Source: an uncultured Clostridia bacterium
GTDB lineage: Bacteria; Bacillota; Clostridia; Christensenellales; Aristaeellaceae
Direction: 5' to 3'
Assembly (NCBI GenBank): GCA_945877525.1
Contig: CAMDVP010000178.1
Location: 1-6,231, forward strand
Length of the DNA stretch: 6,231 nucleotides
This document shows, in pieces, positions 6,171 through 6,231 of the stretch (within the stretch, counting starts at the first letter, position 1; the number at the start of each line of letters is the position of its first letter). A program made the translations under genes and the position numbers. The notes below the pieces were generated by a model. It was not told the origin of the DNA and did no database searches. It saw nothing but the letters and a program-made list of their open reading frames with translations.

Positions 6171-6231
6171 CACTTCAGGGGCTGTCTCAAATCAGTAAGG
6201 ATTTTCCAATTCAATGTTGCAGCCCGTCAAA
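6171..6231. other. Non-coding end of the window, next to the integrase genes
   Basis: These 61 bases are AT-richer than the genes and contain no gene or tRNA. GGGCTG (6179-6184) and CAGCCC (6220-6225) are inverted copies about 35 bases apart with no T-run, so they are not a convincing terminator. The position directly after the recombinases fits a phage attachment site, but no second copy is available for comparison. Confidence 0.4.

Noticed and set aside
5043..6173. Long open frame of 376 codons on the - strand
   Set aside because: It is antisense to recombinase 2, whose catalytic, zinc-ribbon and coiled-coil motifs are intact. The antisense product has no recognisable domain.
6177..6225. 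GGGCTG/CAGCCC inverted repeat as a terminator or insertion-sequence end
   Set aside because: The stem is only six bases with a loop of about 35, no T-run follows, and no transposase is visible. GGGGCTGTCTCAAA resembles sequences often seen at element or terminator ends, but one truncated copy is not enough to call it.
1..6231. CRISPR array, tRNA/rRNA gene, diversity-generating retroelement or toxin-antitoxin pair
   Set aside because: No regularly spaced repeats, cloverleaf, reverse transcriptase or paired toxin-antitoxin motifs were found. The small HTH and SHOCT genes lack toxin features.

Overview
The window is the right-hand end of a prophage or phage-like mobile element in a fairly GC-rich Gram-positive bacterium, most likely a gut clostridium of the Oscillospiraceae/Lachnospiraceae type. 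The evidence is strong AGGAGG ribosome-binding sites before nearly every gene, a clostridial-type holin and NlpC/P60 endolysin, and tandem large serine recombinases of the kind common in Clostridia. The species cannot be read from the sequence. All genes lie on the + strand and are tightly packed.

Region 1 (1-2083), tail tip and lysis: the last 23 codons of a probable tail or fibre protein, a 130-aa protein with a carbohydrate-binding-like C-terminus, a 150-aa holin, and a 366-aa endolysin with an amidase/peptidase domain, a peptidoglycan-binding domain and an SH3-like domain. A weak hairpin with a T-run lies between the 130-aa protein gene and the holin gene. A strong intrinsic terminator (2096-2129) closes the module.

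Region 2 (2204-6170), recombination: a 136-aa helix-turn-helix protein with two zinc-finger-like Cys4 clusters, a 56-aa SHOCT-like protein, and two large serine recombinases of 587 and 525 aa. The genes overlap or abut except for a 60-base gap before the first recombinase. Both recombinases keep the catalytic serine and the conserved arginines. Their C-termini differ: the first has a duplicated zinc-ribbon unit and no evident coiled coil, while the second has one zinc ribbon followed by a long coiled coil. They probably act together to integrate and excise the element, with the two small proteins as candidate regulators or directionality partners. That cooperation is inference.

Region 3 (6171-6231): 61 non-coding bases with no recognisable gene. 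Next to the integration genes this is a plausible place for an attachment site, but the window ends too soon to show one.
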